Assembly: GCF_001945445.1 (NCBI RefSeq)
Contig: NZ_MSXW01000011.1
Span: 62,001-126,000 of the forward strand
DNA length: 64,000 nt
Reading direction: 5' to 3'
Source: Pseudomonas sp. PA27(2017)
Lineage (GTDB): Bacteria; Pseudomonadota; Gammaproteobacteria; Pseudomonadales; Pseudomonadaceae
Shown here: piece by piece, positions 63,247-64,000 of the stretch
Numbering within the stretch: the first letter of the stretch is position 1
Layout: each line of letters starts with the position of its first letter
The notes under the pieces: model-generated
Database searches by the model: none
Told to the model about the DNA's origin: nothing
What the model saw: the letters and a program-made list of their open reading frames with translations, nothing else
Program-made: the position numbers and the translations under genes

Positions 63247-64000
63247 ATGGCACAGAAAAAAGCGCTCATCACTGGTATCACCGGTCAAGACGGTTCCTAC
63301 CTCGCCGAGTTCCTGCTGGAAAAGGGTTACCAGGTGCATGGCATCAAGCGCCGCGCGTCGTCCTTCAACACCCAGCGTGTGGATCACATCTACCAGGATC
63401 CGCATGTCGACAACCAGAACTTCATCCTCCACTACGGCGACCTCAACGACTCGTCCAACCTGACCCGCATCATCCAGGAAGTACAGCCTGACGAGGTCTA
63501 CAACCTCGGCGCGCAATCCCACGTAGCGGTCAGCTTCGAAGCCCCGGAATACACCGCCGACGTCGATGCCATGGGTACCCTGCGCATCCTCGAGGCCATC
63601 CGCCTGCTGGGCCTGGAAAAGAAAACCCGTTTCTACCAGGCCTCCACCTCCGAGCTGTACGGCCTGGTGCAGGAAATTCCGCAGAAGGAAACCACCCCCT
63701 TCTACCCGCGCTCGCCCTATGCGGTCGCCAAGCTGTACGCCTACTGGATCACCGTGAACTACCGTGAAGCCTATGGCATGTACGCGTGCAACGGCATCCT
63801 CTTCAACCACGAGTCGCCGCGTCGTGGCGAGACCTTCGTGACCCGCAAGATCACCCGCGGCCTGGCCAACATCGCCCAGGGCCTGGAGCCTTGCCTGTAC
63901 ATGGGCAACATGGACGCGCTGCGTGACTGGGGTCATGCCAAGGACTACGTGCGCATGCAGTGGATGATGCTACAGCAGGAGCAACCGGACGACTTCGTGA
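63247..64000 (+). CDS. gmd: GDP-mannose 4,6-dehydratase (3' end outside window)
   Basis: An open frame of 251 codons running to the window edge. It begins [20 protein letters not shown], the NADP-binding motif of Gmd, followed by [31 protein letters not shown], the catalytic STSELYG and YxxxK ([10 protein letters not shown]), then [16 protein letters not shown]. It makes GDP-4-keto-6-deoxymannose, the precursor of GDP-rhamnose or GDP-fucose; the next gene would tell which. It points to a deoxyhexose in the polymer. Typical length is about 350-370 residues, so roughly a third is missing. Confidence 0.96.
   Translation, partial: MAQKKALITGITGQDGSYLAEFLLEKGYQVHGIKRRASSFNTQRVDHIYQDPHVDNQNFILHYGDLNDSSNLTRIIQEVQPDEVYNLGAQSHVAVSFEAPEYTADVDAMGTLRILEAIRLLGLEKKTRFYQASTSELYGLVQEIPQKETTPFYPRSPYAVAKLYAYWITVNYREAYGMYACNGILFNHESPRRGETFVTRKITRGLANIAQGLEPCLYMGNMDALRDWGHAKDYVRMQWMMLQQEQPDDFV

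Overview
The window is GC-rich, densely coded DNA that reads as a Pseudomonas chromosome. The signs are an OprD-family porin, a liuRABCDE leucine-degradation cluster in the usual Pseudomonas order, a CitMHS/DctA/TctCBA set of organic-acid transporters, a ribose operon with its regulator inside, and an exopolysaccharide cluster with a Wzc-type tyrosine kinase. The species cannot be settled from sequence alone. I saw no rRNA, tRNA or CRISPR array.

Layout. 1-1.45 kb: right-hand part of an IS1182-family insertion sequence. 1.5-7.5 kb: ribose operon rbsBACRKD (minus strand) with a LacI-type operator. 7.6-11.7 kb: three small lipoproteins, pyridoxal kinase, a C39-like putative cysteine protease next to a macrodomain protein, and an NTF2-like protein. 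11.8-21.2 kb: one catabolic/uptake locus with a branched-chain-type ABC importer whose second permease and both ATPases are fused in one 830-residue protein, a divergent CodA-like amidohydrolase, a second (SsuABC/NMT1-like) ABC importer, and an FCD-type GntR regulator. 21.5-31.4 kb: TauE/SafE permease, a membrane protein/Xre pair, ZapE, patatin, a lipid A-type acyltransferase, DUF2218, thiolase, TetR/MFS/SDR and DUF1232. 31.4-32.6 kb: an AT-rich stretch with paired DnaA-box-like sequences, then an FKBP lipoprotein. 32.8-39.7 kb: liuRABCDE. 39.8-41.0 kb: a small three-gene run (DUF2892, thioredoxin, acidic protein) with a hairpin after each gene. 41.2-53.0 kb: an organic-acid locus with two PrpF-family isomerase paralogues transcribed away from a central LysR gene, one with DctA and CitMHS, the other with OprD, TctCBA and a D-2-hydroxyacid dehydrogenase. 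53.0-64.0 kb: an exopolysaccharide cluster preceded by an 880-bp leader with a strong sigma-54 promoter match; it continues past the window in gmd.

How the parts work together. The liu genes take isovaleryl-CoA to acetoacetate and acetyl-CoA; the separate thiolase could process acetoacetyl-CoA. The PrpF/Tct/Cit/Dct locus looks like a dedicated system for a tricarboxylic or unsaturated dicarboxylic acid: porin, periplasmic capture, three inner-membrane routes, and two isomerases that move a C=C bond. The exopolysaccharide genes give a complete early pathway (WcaJ-type priming, UDP-glucuronate and GDP-4-keto-6-deoxymannose supply), a Wzc kinase with a PHP-type phosphatase, and an export pair in which a beta-barrel accompanies a short Wza-like protein without a lipobox. 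The least conventional items are the LivM-LivG-LivF fusion with a degenerate ABC signature, the CodA-like enzyme with replaced active-site positions, the duplicated PrpF locus, and a 55-codon gene, absent from standard long-ORF calls, coupled to the priming glycosyltransferase.
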